This document shows positions 1 through 9,450 of a DNA stretch of 45,032 nucleotides, in pieces. The stretch spans positions 1-45,032 of the forward strand of contig JAJXWZ010000167.1 of the NCBI GenBank assembly GCA_021781345.1. The letters are read 5' to 3'. Each line of letters starts with the position of its first letter. Within the stretch, counting starts at the first letter, position 1. This stretch comes from Pseudomonadota bacterium (GTDB lineage Bacteria; Pseudomonadota; Gammaproteobacteria; Xanthomonadales; Rhodanobacteraceae). The notes beneath the pieces are model-generated. The model was not told the origin of the DNA. It made no database searches and worked only from the letters and a program-made list of their open reading frames with translations. Position numbers and translations under genes: made by a program.

Positions 1-219
1 CTTGGCATCGTATCCCGCGCCGTTCGGTCCCGCGAGGCAGTTGATGACATGGTGCAGGTGCACGTGTGACACTGCGACGGTCGCTGCCTCGGCGGCGAAC
101 TTCGCGTGGGTATGCGCGGTGCGGATTTCGTTTTGCGCGGCCATCGTTTGCGCGAATGACATGCCAGCGATACCGCATGCCAGCACACTGCCGATACCCA
201 CTGCCAGCAACTTGTTCAT
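1..219 (-). CDS. Putative secreted protein of unknown function (cut by window edge)
   Basis: The ORF reads from an ATG at 217-219 off the left edge, so only the first 73 residues are visible. A strong Shine-Dalgarno (CGGAGGCGACG-ATG) decides the start; the ORF track missed it because no stop lies inside the window. The N-terminus MNKLLAVGIGSVLACGIAGMSFAQ is a typical Sec signal peptide with cleavage expected after SFA. The visible mature part is rich in His and Ala and holds the motif HVHLHHVINCL followed by GPNGAGYDAK. Clustered His residues could bind metal, but that is inference. I do not recognise a named family. Reading as a real gene is supported by the start signals and the signal peptide. 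Confidence 0.7.
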   Translation of the reverse strand, partial: MNKLLAVGIGSVLACGIAGMSFAQTMAAQNEIRTAHTHAKFAAEAATVAVSHVHLHHVINCLAGPNGAGYDAK

Positions 220-307
220 CGTCGCCTCCGATCGATGTTGGTCCATCGAAAAACGCGGAGCTTACCCGTGCGAATGTAACGACCGCGTGTAGCGATGGGC
301 GGGTTGT

Positions 308-1030
308 TCAGTGGTTTCCGCCGACGGGTCGCGGCTTGCGCCGGTAGCGGGTGCCCAGGATCGCGTCCCACAACCCGGTGGTCACCCCGAAGTTGGCGTC
401 AGGGTGGTAGTGGTGGATGTTGTGAAACCCGGCCCAGCGTCGCATGAACGGGCTCTTGAAGCGGTGTACGTGAATGACGACGTGGCTCAAGCCGTAAGCG
501 GCGTAGCCGGCCGCGATCACGCCGGCGAGCAGCAACGCGTAACCGACCGGCATCGCCACCGAGAAAACCAGGCCCAGCGCACACATGAACAGCGGTGGCA
601 TGAAGAACGGCAAGGCGTCGTAACCCAGCGGATCGACGTGGTGTCGGGTGTGCCCGGCCTCGAAAGGCCCGGTATGACCATGGAAGAGCCAGCGGTGCGC
701 CGCGTATTCGATGAAGCTGAAGGCAAACAGCCCGCACAGCACGGTCAGCGCCGCGCCGAGCAGGTGCATGCCTCCGCGCCACACCCCGGCGCCGATCAAG
801 ATCACGCTGACCAGGCTGTCGCTGATGAGCCCGGCGCGCAAGTTGAAATGGCTCGTGGACAGCCGTGCCAGTGGCCGTGCGAGCCATTCAAGCGGTCCGG
901 GCAGGCGCGAAGCAGCGTGGCCGGCTTCGTCGCAGGTCGGGTGGGTGTTCGGGTTGCTGGGCACGGCCTTCGGGCTGCTCCTGTTGCTTGGGGCGGTCGC
1001 GCGACCGGCGGTCAGGCTTCGCTCATCCAC
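308..1030 (-). CDS. Fatty acid hydroxylase / sterol desaturase family membrane protein
   Basis: The protein is 240 aa and probably an integral membrane di-iron oxygenase. After a polar N-terminal 50 residues come hydrophobic segments (SLVSVILIGAGVW, LLGAALTVLCGLFAFSFI, a central pair near FMPPLFMCALGLVFSVAMPVGYALLLAGVIAAGYAAYG). The histidine clusters typical of the fatty acid hydroxylase superfamily are HRWLFH, GHTRHH and HNIHHYHPDANFG. These clusters bind the di-iron centre in the family. The substrate cannot be told from sequence; lipid or carotenoid hydroxylation is possible. The start used is a GTG at 1030 with no clear Shine-Dalgarno, so the true start could lie further inside. It is transcribed away from the DUF6491 gene at 1087. 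Confidence 0.8.
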   Translation of the reverse strand: MDERSLTAGRATAPSNRSSPKAVPSNPNTHPTCDEAGHAASRLPGPLEWLARPLARLSTSHFNLRAGLISDSLVSVILIGAGVWRGGMHLLGAALTVLCGLFAFSFIEYAAHRWLFHGHTGPFEAGHTRHHVDPLGYDALPFFMPPLFMCALGLVFSVAMPVGYALLLAGVIAAGYAAYGLSHVVIHVHRFKSPFMRRWAGFHNIHHYHPDANFGVTTGLWDAILGTRYRRKPRPVGGNH

Positions 1031-1042
1031 TTAATTGCGATG

Positions 1043-1062
1043 CCAGTATAGTCAGAAACTGG
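1043..1062. promoter_or_regulatory. Candidate divergent promoter with palindrome
   Basis: The stretch between the hydroxylase gene and the DUF6491 gene holds CCAGT-10 nt-ACTGG, an inverted repeat enclosing TATAGT. TATAGT could be a -10 for the plus gene, and its complement ACTATACT contains a TATACT -10 for the minus gene. No good -35 is visible on either side, so this is weak. Confidence 0.25.
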
Positions 1063-1086
1063 CCAGTCGACACGAGGTGGATGGAA

Positions 1087-1518
1087 ATGAAAACCTTCAC
1101 AAAATTCGTGGGTTCGATTGTGTTGCTGGCCGGTGTCGCGATGCTCCCTGCGTGGGGACAGCAGACCGACTCCGAACGGGCCGATCTCGCCCGCTACCAG
1201 AAGTACGCTGGTGCGCCGGTCGATCACGTGAAGTATTTCACGATCAACGGCTTCCAGTACCTCGCGCCGGACAAGCTGGCGATCTGGTTCGGCGTCAACA
1301 AGCTCTACCTGCTGACCGTCCAGACGCCGTGCAACAACCTCGCCTTCGCCAAGGGCATCGGCCTGACGGCCAAGAACAACATCCTGTACAGCAAGTTCGA
1401 TTCCGTGACCTTCCGCCACCAGACCTGCCGTATCCTCAAGATCGAACCGGTGAACGAGCTGCAGATGAAGCGGGATGCGCGGGCCAAGGCTTCCGCGCCG
1501 CCGGCCTCCGGGGGCTAA
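1087..1518 (+). CDS. DUF6491 family secreted protein
   Basis: The protein is 143 aa with a signal peptide ([26 protein letters not shown]). The mature part [26 protein letters not shown]...[35 protein letters not shown] resembles, from memory, the DUF6491 family common in Xanthomonads. Its function is unknown. Two conserved Cys (in TPCNNL and HQTCRI) could form a disulfide in the periplasm. ATG 1087 is preferred over ATG 1081 because GAGG at 1074-1077 is 9 nt from it and only 3 nt from the other. The stop overlaps the stop of the convergent yggX gene. Confidence 0.8.
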   Translation: MKTFTKFVGSIVLLAGVAMLPAWGQQTDSERADLARYQKYAGAPVDHVKYFTINGFQYLAPDKLAIWFGVNKLYLLTVQTPCNNLAFAKGIGLTAKNNILYSKFDSVTFRHQTCRILKIEPVNELQMKRDARAKASAPPASGG

Positions 1519-1760
1519 CCGTCTGCACCGTCGCCGAACAGGAAGTGTTCCATTTCGTCCGCGAGCATCCGGCGAACGGCCGGATCCGCGGGCGACAGAC
1601 GGTGTTCGTTGATCAGCATGGTCTGGTGGACCAGCCATTGTTGCCAGGCCGGCTTGCCGATGTGGTCAAAGATGCGGCGGCCGAGCTCGCCGGGCCAGGG
1701 GGGACGATCCAGGCCTTCGGCCTCGCGCCGGGATTTCTGGCAGTAAATGGTGCGGGTCAT
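1515..1760 (-). CDS. yggX: Probable Fe(2+)-trafficking / oxidative damage protection protein YggX
   Basis: This is a small 81-aa cytoplasmic protein. [27 protein letters not shown], then [23 protein letters not shown] and EMEHFLFG are hallmarks of the YggX family, with the conserved Cys7. Family members protect Fe-S enzymes from oxidative damage and take part in iron handling. It lies 85 nt downstream of mutY on the same strand, the arrangement also seen in enterobacteria, and MutY is itself an Fe-S protein. The in-frame ORF extends further upstream, but the family start at ATG 1760 is clear. Its TAG stop overlaps the TAA of the convergent DUF6491 gene (shared CTAA). Confidence 0.93.
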   Translation of the reverse strand: MTRTIYCQKSRREAEGLDRPPWPGELGRRIFDHIGKPAWQQWLVHQTMLINEHRLSPADPAVRRMLADEMEHFLFGDGADG

Positions 1761-1845
1761 TTGCGTTGCGTTCGGTTGATGGGGCCGACATGAATTGACA
1801 CGTGACGGCGCGACGCTACGGCGGCAGGCCATGCGCCAAGCACGT

Positions 1846-2898
1846 TCATGGATGATCGCACGGCAGGCCGGCCAGCAGTGCCCTGACCGGTGCGGGAATA
1901 CCGAGTTCGGCGATCTCGCGACGCGAACACCAGCGAAAGTCAGGGGTGTCCGCGATGCCGGGATGCCCTTCCACGCCGCGCCATTCGAAGGGTGATGCAC
2001 GCAGGCGGAAGTGGGTGAATGCGTGCTTGATCTCGGGCAGGGGCATGGCGACGACGTGGTCGAGTTGCGCCAGACGCGACGCGGATTCGCATGCGGCGGC
2101 CGCATCGGCGGCCTCGGGCAAGCTCCACAAGCCGGACCAGATGCCCTCGGGCGGGCGCCGTTGAAGCAGCACGCGCCCGCTGCGGTCGCTCAGCAAGATC
2201 CACGCGATGCGCTTTTCCCGCAACGCGCGCGCAGGCCGCGGCGCGGGAATCACGGCCGCGAGCCCGTCGCGGCGGGCGATGCATGCACGGACTTGCGGGC
2301 AGGCATCGCAATCCGGACGCGTGCGGGTGCACAGAGTGGCGCCGAGGTCCATGATCGCCTGCGTGTAATCGGCGATGCGCGTGGCCGGGGTATGGGCCTC
2401 CGCGTGCGCCCACAAAGCCTGTTGCACCGCGTGGCCACCCGGCCAGCCCTGGATGCCGTGGAAACGCGCCAGCACGCGCTTGACGTTGCCGTCGAGGATC
2501 GCATGGCGCTGTTCGTGCGCCAGCGCAAGGATGGCCCCTGCGGTGGAACGTCCGATACCGGGCAAAGCCGCGAGCATGTCGAAATCGCGCGGCAGTTCGC
2601 CGCCGTGTCGCGCCACGCAAAGTTTCGCGGCGGCATGCAGGTGACGCGCGCGACGGTAGTAGCCGAGTCCCGACCACAGCGCCATGACGCGGTCTTCGGA
2701 GGCGTCGGCCAATGCGCGGATATCCGGCAGCGCGGCGACGAATCGTGTGAAATACGGGATAACGGTCGCGACCTGGGTCTGCTGCAACATGACCTCGGAC
2801 AACCACACGCGATACGCCGTGCGCGGTCGCTGCCACGGCAGGTCGTGGCGGCCGTGGTGGTCGTACCAGCGGAGCAGGCGATGCGCGAATTCGTTCAT
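1846..2898 (-). CDS. mutY: A/G-specific adenine glycosylase MutY
   Basis: The protein is 350 aa, the normal length. MutY removes adenine mispaired with 8-oxoguanine or guanine in base excision repair. The catalytic Glu lies in [10 protein letters not shown] (about residue 35), the helix-hairpin-helix in [13 protein letters not shown], and the catalytic Asp in [12 protein letters not shown] (about residue 136). The Fe-S ligands C190-X6-C197-X2-C200-X5-C206 match the family spacing. The C-terminal part (from about 225) is the NUDIX-like 8-oxoG recognition domain. It starts 4 nt after the asmA-like gene ends and is followed by yggX, so the three are probably one operon. Confidence 0.97.
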   Translation of the reverse strand: MNEFAHRLLRWYDHHGRHDLPWQRPRTAYRVWLSEVMLQQTQVATVIPYFTRFVAALPDIRALADASEDRVMALWSGLGYYRRARHLHAAAKLCVARHGGELPRDFDMLAALPGIGRSTAGAILALAHEQRHAILDGNVKRVLARFHGIQGWPGGHAVQQALWAHAEAHTPATRIADYTQAIMDLGATLCTRTRPDCDACPQVRACIARRDGLAAVIPAPRPARALREKRIAWILLSDRSGRVLLQRRPPEGIWSGLWSLPEAADAAAACESASRLAQLDHVVAMPLPEIKHAFTHFRLRASPFEWRGVEGHPGIADTPDFRWCSRREIAELGIPAPVRALLAGLPCDHP

Positions 2899-2902
2899 GG
2901 GC

Positions 2903-4075
2903 TCAGTGCGCGGTCGACGCGGCGCTCGCAGGGCCGGTGCTGGCGGATGCCGCCGGAACCAGATCCGGTTCCGCGTCGATGCGAAGGCCGCTGGCCTGCA
3001 GCCAGCCCAGGTCGAGCTTGTCGGCCGAGGCGGTCCCCGTGAACGGCAATGGGCCGGGCGGCGGGTGGTCCGCGGACGCTGCCAGCATCCGTTGCCACCA
3101 GGTGCCGAATTCGGTGGGCTGCAGGTGCAGGTCGGCGCGGGCGTTGTCGCCGTCCAGCTTCAGCGTGACCGAGAGCGGCTGCTTGCCGGACGCCGGTTCG
3201 ACCGCAAGCGTGACCTTGTCGATCGCCGTGGCATGGTCCTGCTTCGGCGCGGTGGTCGTGGCCGGCGCGCCCGGATTCGCCGCGCCCGCGCTTGCGCCTG
3301 ACGGCGGAGCCAGTGCCGGATAGCGCAAGGTCCCGCCGAGCTGCAGTGCCAGTGCCTGTCCACCACGCCAGTGCCCTTGCCCCGCGAGTTGCAGGGCGAC
3401 GCCGGCCTGGTTGGCGAAGTCGACATGCACGGGATCGAAGTCGATGGTGCCATCGTGGGACGCAGAAGGCACGGTGTCGAGGCTGGCGGTCATCCGGCGT
3501 CCGCTCGCGCTGCGTGCGGACGCATCGAGTTGGAACGGTCGTCCCGGCACCAGCTCGCCGGTGTCGAGGCCCAGCTCGAACAGCAAGGGCGTGCCGCCGT
3601 CGGTCAGCGTGCCCTGGGTCATGTGCACGCCGGTCACGATCGTCGGCAGGCGCGGCGGTCCCTTGTGGCGAGGCAAGCGTGCCAGCAGGATCTTCAGTTC
3701 ACCCAGATCGATTCGCGGCGCTTCGATTTCGATCCGCTCGATCGCGACGTCGCCGTGCAGCAAGGCGCGCCATGGCACCACGATCGTTGCGCCGCCGGCC
3801 TGCAGGATCGGGGTGTCGGAGCCGGCGTTGGTCAGGCTGAAATGCTGCAACCTCACCGCAGGACGGGGAAACAGCGCGGGCATGGCCGGAGCCTGCATCT
3901 CCAGCTTGACCCCGACGCCCGCGAGATCGCTCTCGAGCAGGCGGGTGAAGCGTCCGGGTTGCAGCAGCGTATTGACGTGGATCGCCAGGGCGATGAGCAG
4001 CAACACGATCGTGATGACAATCGCCAGCGCGATCCAGCGCGCGCGGTGCCGTTGCCATGACGGGAAGGCGGGCAT
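2903..4075 (-). CDS. AsmA-family envelope protein
   Basis: The protein is 390 aa with one N-terminal transmembrane anchor (WIALAIVITIVLLLIALAIHV, residues about 14-34), followed by a large periplasmic part. The region after the anchor (INTLLQPGRF-like start, LLESDLAGVGVKLEMQAP, later PRIDLGELK) has the AsmA N-terminal style. AsmA proteins are bridge-like envelope proteins linked to outer-membrane lipid and protein homeostasis. The protein is shorter than classical AsmA (over 600 aa) and has an Ala/Pro-rich linker (GASAGAANPGAPATTTAPKQ) around residue 260 and a low-complexity Ala/Ser tail. It lies 3 nt from ftsY upstream and 4 nt from mutY downstream, suggesting co-transcription ftsY-asmA-mutY-yggX. 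Confidence 0.72.
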   Translation of the reverse strand: MPAFPSWQRHRARWIALAIVITIVLLLIALAIHVNTLLQPGRFTRLLESDLAGVGVKLEMQAPAMPALFPRPAVRLQHFSLTNAGSDTPILQAGGATIVVPWRALLHGDVAIERIEIEAPRIDLGELKILLARLPRHKGPPRLPTIVTGVHMTQGTLTDGGTPLLFELGLDTGELVPGRPFQLDASARSASGRRMTASLDTVPSASHDGTIDFDPVHVDFANQAGVALQLAGQGHWRGGQALALQLGGTLRYPALAPPSGASAGAANPGAPATTTAPKQDHATAIDKVTLAVEPASGKQPLSVTLKLDGDNARADLHLQPTEFGTWWQRMLAASADHPPPGPLPFTGTASADKLDLGWLQASGLRIDAEPDLVPAASASTGPASAASTAH

Positions 4076-4078
4076 GCC

Positions 4079-5200
4079 TCAGGTGCCCGGAAGCAGCCCA
4101 TCGACGAATGCGCGCGGGTCGAAGACACGCAAATCCTCGGCGCGTTCGCCGAGACCCACGTAACGGATCGGCAAGGCGAATTCACGCGCCAGCGCGAACA
4201 CCACCCCACCCTTGGCGGTACCGTCGAGCTTGGTGACGACCAGGCCGGTCACGCCGACCGAGTCCACGAACTGGCGAACCTGGTTGATCGCGTTCTGGCC
4301 GGTCGTCCCGTCGATCACCATCAGCACCTCGTGCGGTGCCTCCGCATCGAGCTTGCCCACCACCCGCTTGACCTTGGCCAGTTCGTCCATCAATCCCGAG
4401 CGCGTGTGCAGGCGACCCGCGGTGTCGGCGACCAGCACGTCGTCGCCATGCGCGATCGCCATCTGCAGTGCGTCGAAAATCACGCTGGCAGAATCCGCGC
4501 CCTGGCCCTGGGCACACACGGGCACGTCCAGGCGGCCCGCCCATTCCTGCAATTGCGCGACCGCGGCCGCGCGGAACGTATCGCCGGCCGCGAGCAGCAC
4601 CTTGCGCTGCTCGTTCTGGAAGCGCCGCGCCAGCTTGCCGATGGTGGTAGTCTTGCCGACCCCGTTGACGCCCACCACCAGCAACATGAAGGGCTTGCGG
4701 CCACCGACGTCCAGCGGGCTGGCTACCGGTTCCAGCAGCGCGACCAGCCGCGCACGCAGCGCCTCGCGCAGCGCCGCTGCGTCGGCGAATTCGCGCTTGT
4801 GCATGCGCCGGCGCAGATCGTCGATCAGTTCGGTCGTGGCCGTCACGCCGACATCGGCGGACAGGAGGGTGATTTCGAGTTCGTCCAGCAGTTCGTCCGA
4901 CAGGACCGGATGCCGCGAGAAGAGCGTCGACAGCCCCTTCGCAAAGCCGCTGCCGGACAGGCGCTCGCGCCAGCCGCGCCGTGGCTGCGCGGTGGGCGAC
5001 ATCAGGTCGTTGGCGCCGCTGGCGACGTTGGGAAGGGGACCTTCGGGCAGTGTAGGAGGGCCGGCATGCCGTCGCGCCGGTATGCTTGCCGCGTCCCCGT
5101 TCCGGCCGTTGATCCGCGGGGGTTCGGATTCGACCGTCGCCGCGGGCACCGGATCGGTGCGGGGCTTGCGTCCGGCAAGCTTGTTCCAGAGGTTCGGCAT
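4079..5200 (-). CDS. ftsY: Signal recognition particle receptor FtsY
   Basis: FtsY is the SRP receptor GTPase that docks ribosome-nascent-chain-SRP complexes at the inner membrane. The protein is 373 aa from ATG 5200 (MPNLWNKLAGRKP). The ORF track extends to an unlikely TTG at 5266. After a short, Pro/Ala-rich N-terminal region lacking the long acidic A domain of E. coli come the N domain (LSRHPVLSDELLDELEITLLSADVG) and the G domain: GVNGVGKTTTIGKLA (P-loop), GDTFRAAAVAQL, ADTAGRLHT and TKLDGTAKGG. The C-terminal helix YVGLGERAEDLRVFDPRAFVDGLL is typical. The gene diverges from rsmD, the conserved arrangement in many gammaproteobacteria. Confidence 0.95.
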   Translation of the reverse strand: MPNLWNKLAGRKPRTDPVPAATVESEPPRINGRNGDAASIPARRHAGPPTLPEGPLPNVASGANDLMSPTAQPRRGWRERLSGSGFAKGLSTLFSRHPVLSDELLDELEITLLSADVGVTATTELIDDLRRRMHKREFADAAALREALRARLVALLEPVASPLDVGGRKPFMLLVVGVNGVGKTTTIGKLARRFQNEQRKVLLAAGDTFRAAAVAQLQEWAGRLDVPVCAQGQGADSASVIFDALQMAIAHGDDVLVADTAGRLHTRSGLMDELAKVKRVVGKLDAEAPHEVLMVIDGTTGQNAINQVRQFVDSVGVTGLVVTKLDGTAKGGVVFALAREFALPIRYVGLGERAEDLRVFDPRAFVDGLLPGT

Positions 5201-5347
5201 GGGGCTCGGCGTGAGTGCAGTAGGTGAAATGCTAACACCCGTTCCCCAACGCCGGCCGTACGGCAAGCGCGTGGCAGTAGCTTTGCCTCATGGTCCGGGT
5301 CCGTTCGGTCACCAAGGCACGCAAAGGGTGGCAATTTTTCGCGTCGC

Positions 5348-5932
5348 ATGAGAAGACGTAATCCCGACCCCGGGCCTCCCGGCCGCATCCATATCATCGG
5401 CGGACGCTTGCGCGGATCGCGCCTCGCGGTGCCTGTGGCGCCGGGTTTGCGGCCGACGCCGCAACGCCTGCGCCAGACCCTGTTCGACTGGCTTGCGCCT
5501 GTGATCGAGGGTGCGAGCGTGCTTGATGCGTTCGCGGGCAGCGGCGCGCTCGGCATCGAGGCGCTGTCGCGTGGCGCGGGCAAGGTGACGTTCCTCGAAC
5601 GCGAGCATGCACAGGCACGTGCGATAGAGGCCGACCTCACGCGCCTGCATCAGGCCGGCGGCCAGGTGTTGTGCGTGGACGCACTACGAATGCTGGCGGA
5701 ACCTGCATCGGACAGGTTCGATATCGTGTTTCTCGATCCGCCATTTGGTTCGAACCTTTGGGAGCAGGCGGCCGCGGCGCTCGACGCCGGCGGCTGGCTG
5801 GCACCCGAAGCGTGGATTTACGTCGAAGCGGGCAAGCACGATGTGTGGGCGCCACCCGCACGCTGGCGACTCCATCGGCAACGCGACGCGGGTGCGGTGC
5901 GGGCAACGTTGTTCCGCCGCGATGCGAAGTGA
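5348..5932 (+). CDS. rsmD: 16S rRNA (guanine(966)-N(2))-methyltransferase RsmD
   Basis: The protein is 194 aa, normal for the family. It methylates G966 of 16S rRNA in the 30S subunit using SAM. IIGGRLRGSRLAVP and LRPTPQRLRQTLFDWL form the typical RsmD N-terminus. The SAM-binding motif I is VLDAFAGSGALGIEALSRGA, followed by FLEREHAQA, and the catalytic motif IV is FLDPPF. It is divergent from ftsY and sits 66 nt before coaD, the usual neighbours. No strong Shine-Dalgarno precedes the ATG. Confidence 0.94.
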   Translation: MRRRNPDPGPPGRIHIIGGRLRGSRLAVPVAPGLRPTPQRLRQTLFDWLAPVIEGASVLDAFAGSGALGIEALSRGAGKVTFLEREHAQARAIEADLTRLHQAGGQVLCVDALRMLAEPASDRFDIVFLDPPFGSNLWEQAAAALDAGGWLAPEAWIYVEAGKHDVWAPPARWRLHRQRDAGAVRATLFRRDAK

Positions 5933-6553
<621 letters not shown>

Positions 6554-6558
6554 TCGTC

Positions 6559-7221
6559 ATGCGCAAATTCTTTTTCGTCGCAGCCGTCGCGTTGCTGGGC
6601 ACGCTGGGCCTTGGCGCCTGCAGCAAGACCCAGTCCGAAGCAACCACGACCCAGTCCAAGGCCACCAGGCCGACCACCGCCGACGTCGACGCCGCGGTCA
6701 AGGCGTGCCAGGCCAAGCATCCGGCTGCGGTCGCGCCAGCGTCGGCAGCAAGCGCCGCTTCCTCGGCGGCAACCGGCGCGTCGCCGAGTTCGGCGCCGTC
6801 CCTGCAGGGCGCGGGTGATTCGTCCCAGGACAATCCGTGCGAACGCGCGACCATTTCGGCCTCGGTCTGGCAGCCCTACATGCAACAGGTCGTCACGGAC
6901 AACATGGGCGACATCACCAGCCAGCCGTACGCCTATTTCGTGCCCTCCGGCAAGTATCCGGAAAACCAGGACGCGATCTCGCGCGTGCAGGGCCAGATCA
7001 ACGACATGGTGACCGCGACGGTGCTGCCCGGCAATCTGGTTGCCGCGGGAGGTCCGGATTCCGCGACCACCGCGCAGGTGCTGGAGAACGCCTTCAAGCA
7101 GGCCGCGCCGGGTTCGTTCAAGGGCGTGACCGTGCTCTTCATCGGCGACAAGGCCGACGAAGCTGCCGCCAGGGCCGCCATCGATCCAAGCGGGGCGACC
7201 TTCAAGTTCGCGCAGATGTGA
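6559..7221 (+). CDS. Putative lipoprotein of unknown function
   Basis: The protein is 220 aa and starts at ATG 6559, 5 nt after the coaD stop, so it is probably translated from the coaD message. The signal peptide MRKFFFVAAVALLGTLGLGACSK ends in a lipobox (LGAC), which predicts a lipid-anchored protein. A low-complexity Ala/Ser/Thr linker (about residues 25-85) precedes a globular region with CERATISASVWQPYMQQVVTDNMGDITSQPYAYFVPSG, a tripartite pattern of alpha-helical and beta segments ending GVTVLFIGDKADEAAARAAI. Cys residues in KACQAKHP and NPCERA could form a disulfide. I do not recognise the family; co-location with coaD says little about its function. Confidence 0.75.
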   Translation: MRKFFFVAAVALLGTLGLGACSKTQSEATTTQSKATRPTTADVDAAVKACQAKHPAAVAPASAASAASSAATGASPSSAPSLQGAGDSSQDNPCERATISASVWQPYMQQVVTDNMGDITSQPYAYFVPSGKYPENQDAISRVQGQINDMVTATVLPGNLVAAGGPDSATTAQVLENAFKQAAPGSFKGVTVLFIGDKADEAAARAAIDPSGATFKFAQM

Positions 7222-7284
7222 GGATCCGCGGTCGAATTCGCGGGCGCGGTGTTCTACCGGCGCGGTCGCGTTCACGCAATGCCC

Positions 7285-7313
7285 GGCCGACCGGCATCCA
7301 GCGCCGGTCGGCC
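7285..7313 (+). terminator. GC-rich hairpin after the coaD-lipoprotein unit
   Basis: GGCCGACCGGC (7285-7295) and GCCGGTCGGCC (7303-7313) form a perfect 11-bp stem with a 7-nt loop, 63 nt after the lipoprotein stop and about 200 nt before lepA. There is no T-run after it, so Rho-independent termination is uncertain; it may simply block 3' decay. Confidence 0.45.
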
Positions 7314-7510
7314 ACCCGGGCGAGATAGCCGGACCGGATAAGCGTGGCTTGGCCTCAGGTCGTGTTGGCCGGCACACAGGCATGGCCCGTCTCGTGTGGT
7401 GGAGGGAGACGTGGGTGTCGACCACCCAATCTGGCGGTTTCGCGGATTGTCGTCGGCGTGGCATGCGATAATCGCGGTTTTGCGCCGTCAGGCGCCGACG
7501 CCAGCGCGCC

Positions 7511-9301
7511 ATGCAGCAGATCCGCAATTTTTCCATCATCGCCCACGTCGACCACGGCAAGTCCACGCTGGCCGACCGCATCATCCAGATCTGCGGCGGC
7601 CTGACCGAGCGCGAGATGGAAGCGCAGGTGCTCGACAACAATCCGATCGAGCGCGAGCGCGGCATCACCATCAAGGCCCAGTCGGTGTCGCTGCCGTACA
7701 CCGCGCGCGACGGCAAGGTCTATGAGCTGAACTTCATCGACACGCCGGGCCACGTCGACTTCTCGTACGAGGTTTCGCGCTCGCTCGCGGCGTGCGAAGG
7801 CGCATTGCTGGTGGTGGACGCGGCGCAAGGCGTCGAGGCGCAGTCGGTCGCCAATTGCTACACCGCGGTCGAGATGGGCCTGGAAGTGGTGCCGGTGCTG
7901 AACAAGATCGACCTGCCGACCGCCGACATCCCCAAGGTCAAGGAAGAGATCGAGGCAGTGATCGGCATCCATGCCGACGACGCCGTCGCGATCAGCGCCA
8001 AGACCGGCGAGAACGTGATCGAGGTGCTTGAGGCGATCGTCGCTCGCATACCGCCACCGAAGCCGCGCGATACCGACAAGCTGCAGGCACTGATCATCGA
8101 TTCGTGGTTCGACAATTACCTGGGCGTGGTCATGCTGGTCCGGGTGATGCAGGGCGAGATCAAGCCCGGCGACAAGCTGCAGGTCATGTCCACCGGGCGC
8201 AGCCACCAGGTCGACAATGTCGGCGTGTTCACGCCCAAGCGCAAGGAACTGGCCCGGCTCGGTGCCGGCGAAGTGGGCTGGGTCAATGCCTCGATCAAGG
8301 ACGTGCACGGCGCGCCTGTCGGCGATACGCTGACCCTGGCGAACGATCCCGCGCCCAAGCCGCTGCCGGGCTTCCAGCACATGCAGCCGCGCGTATTCGC
8401 GGGCCTGTTCCCGGTTTCCGCCGACGATTTCCCTGCGCTGCGCGAAGCGCTCGACAAGTTGCGCCTCAACGACGCGGCGCTGTTCTTCGAACCGGAATCA
8501 TCCGAGGCGATGGGGTTCGGTTTTCGTTGCGGCTTCCTCGGCATGCTGCACATGGAGATCGTGCAGGAACGGCTGGAGCGCGAATACGATCTCGACCTCG
8601 TCACGACCGCGCCGACGGTCGTGTACGAAGTGCTGAAGACCGATGGCGAAACCATCTTGCTGGACAACCCCGCCAAATTGCCGGCATCGCCGCTGGTAAC
8701 GGAAATCCGCGAACCGGTGATCGTCGCCGACATCCTGACCCCGCCCGAACACGTCGGCAGCGTCATCACGCTGTGCGAGGAAAAGCGCGGCGTGCAGCGC
8801 TCCATCCAGTACCTCGCCAGCCAGGTGCGGGTCAGCTACGAATTGCCGCTGGCGGAGGTGGTGCTGGATTTCTTCGACAAGCTGAAATCCGTGAGTCGCG
8901 GCTACGCCTCGATGGACTACCACTTCGAGCGCTTCGAGGCCGGCGCGTTCGTGCGCGTGGACGTGCTGATCAACGGCGACCGGGTGGATGCACTCAGCCT
9001 GATCGTGCACCGCGCTCAGGCCGACCGGCGCGGCCGAGAGCTGGTCGAGCGGATGCGCGAACTGATCCCGCGGCAGATGTTCGACGTGGCGATCCAGGCC
9101 GCGATCGGCGGGCAGGTGATTGCCCGCTCGACCGTGAAGGCGCTGCGCAAGAACGTGCTGGCAAAATGCTACGGTGGCGACGTTTCCCGCAAGAAAAAGT
9201 TGCTGGAGAAGCAGAAGGAAGGCAAGAAACGCATGAAGCAGGTTGGCCGCGTCGAGATTCCGCAGGAAGCGTTCCTCGCGGTCTTGCGGACGGACAAATA
9301 G
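7511..9301 (+). CDS. lepA: Elongation factor 4 (LepA)
   Basis: The protein is 596 aa, the expected length. LepA is a ribosome-associated translational GTPase that acts on initiation or back-translocation under stress. G1 is AHVDHGKST, switch regions contain [12 protein letters not shown]3 is DTPGHVDF and G4 is NKIDLP. EF-G-like domains follow ([41 protein letters not shown]). The LepA-specific C-terminus is present ([38 protein letters not shown]). The ATG at 7511 is the family start ([12 protein letters not shown]). It precedes lepB, the conserved pairing. A -10-like GATAAT at 7467-7472 lies upstream, without a convincing -35. Confidence 0.98.
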   Translation: MQQIRNFSIIAHVDHGKSTLADRIIQICGGLTEREMEAQVLDNNPIERERGITIKAQSVSLPYTARDGKVYELNFIDTPGHVDFSYEVSRSLAACEGALLVVDAAQGVEAQSVANCYTAVEMGLEVVPVLNKIDLPTADIPKVKEEIEAVIGIHADDAVAISAKTGENVIEVLEAIVARIPPPKPRDTDKLQALIIDSWFDNYLGVVMLVRVMQGEIKPGDKLQVMSTGRSHQVDNVGVFTPKRKELARLGAGEVGWVNASIKDVHGAPVGDTLTLANDPAPKPLPGFQHMQPRVFAGLFPVSADDFPALREALDKLRLNDAALFFEPESSEAMGFGFRCGFLGMLHMEIVQERLEREYDLDLVTTAPTVVYEVLKTDGETILLDNPAKLPASPLVTEIREPVIVADILTPPEHVGSVITLCEEKRGVQRSIQYLASQVRVSYELPLAEVVLDFFDKLKSVSRGYASMDYHFERFEAGAFVRVDVLINGDRVDALSLIVHRAQADRRGRELVERMRELIPRQMFDVAIQAAIGGQVIARSTVKALRKNVLAKCYGGDVSRKKKLLEKQKEGKKRMKQVGRVEIPQEAFLAVLRTDK

Positions 9302-9450
9302 GCAACCGACGGGATCGCGGCCGGTTCCGTATCGGTGGCGTGGGTGACGAACGACACTGGCTTGGGCCGGGGACGTCACCGAAGCTGGCGACGGTCATGG
9401 TCGAATCAACGGCATCTGTCGCCGGTTCCCGGTGACGACGAGGAACTTGA

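Noticed and set aside
7447-7472. Full sigma-70 promoter before lepA (TTGTCG ... GATAAT)
   Set aside because: The spacer is only 14 bp; only the -10-like GATAAT is plausible.
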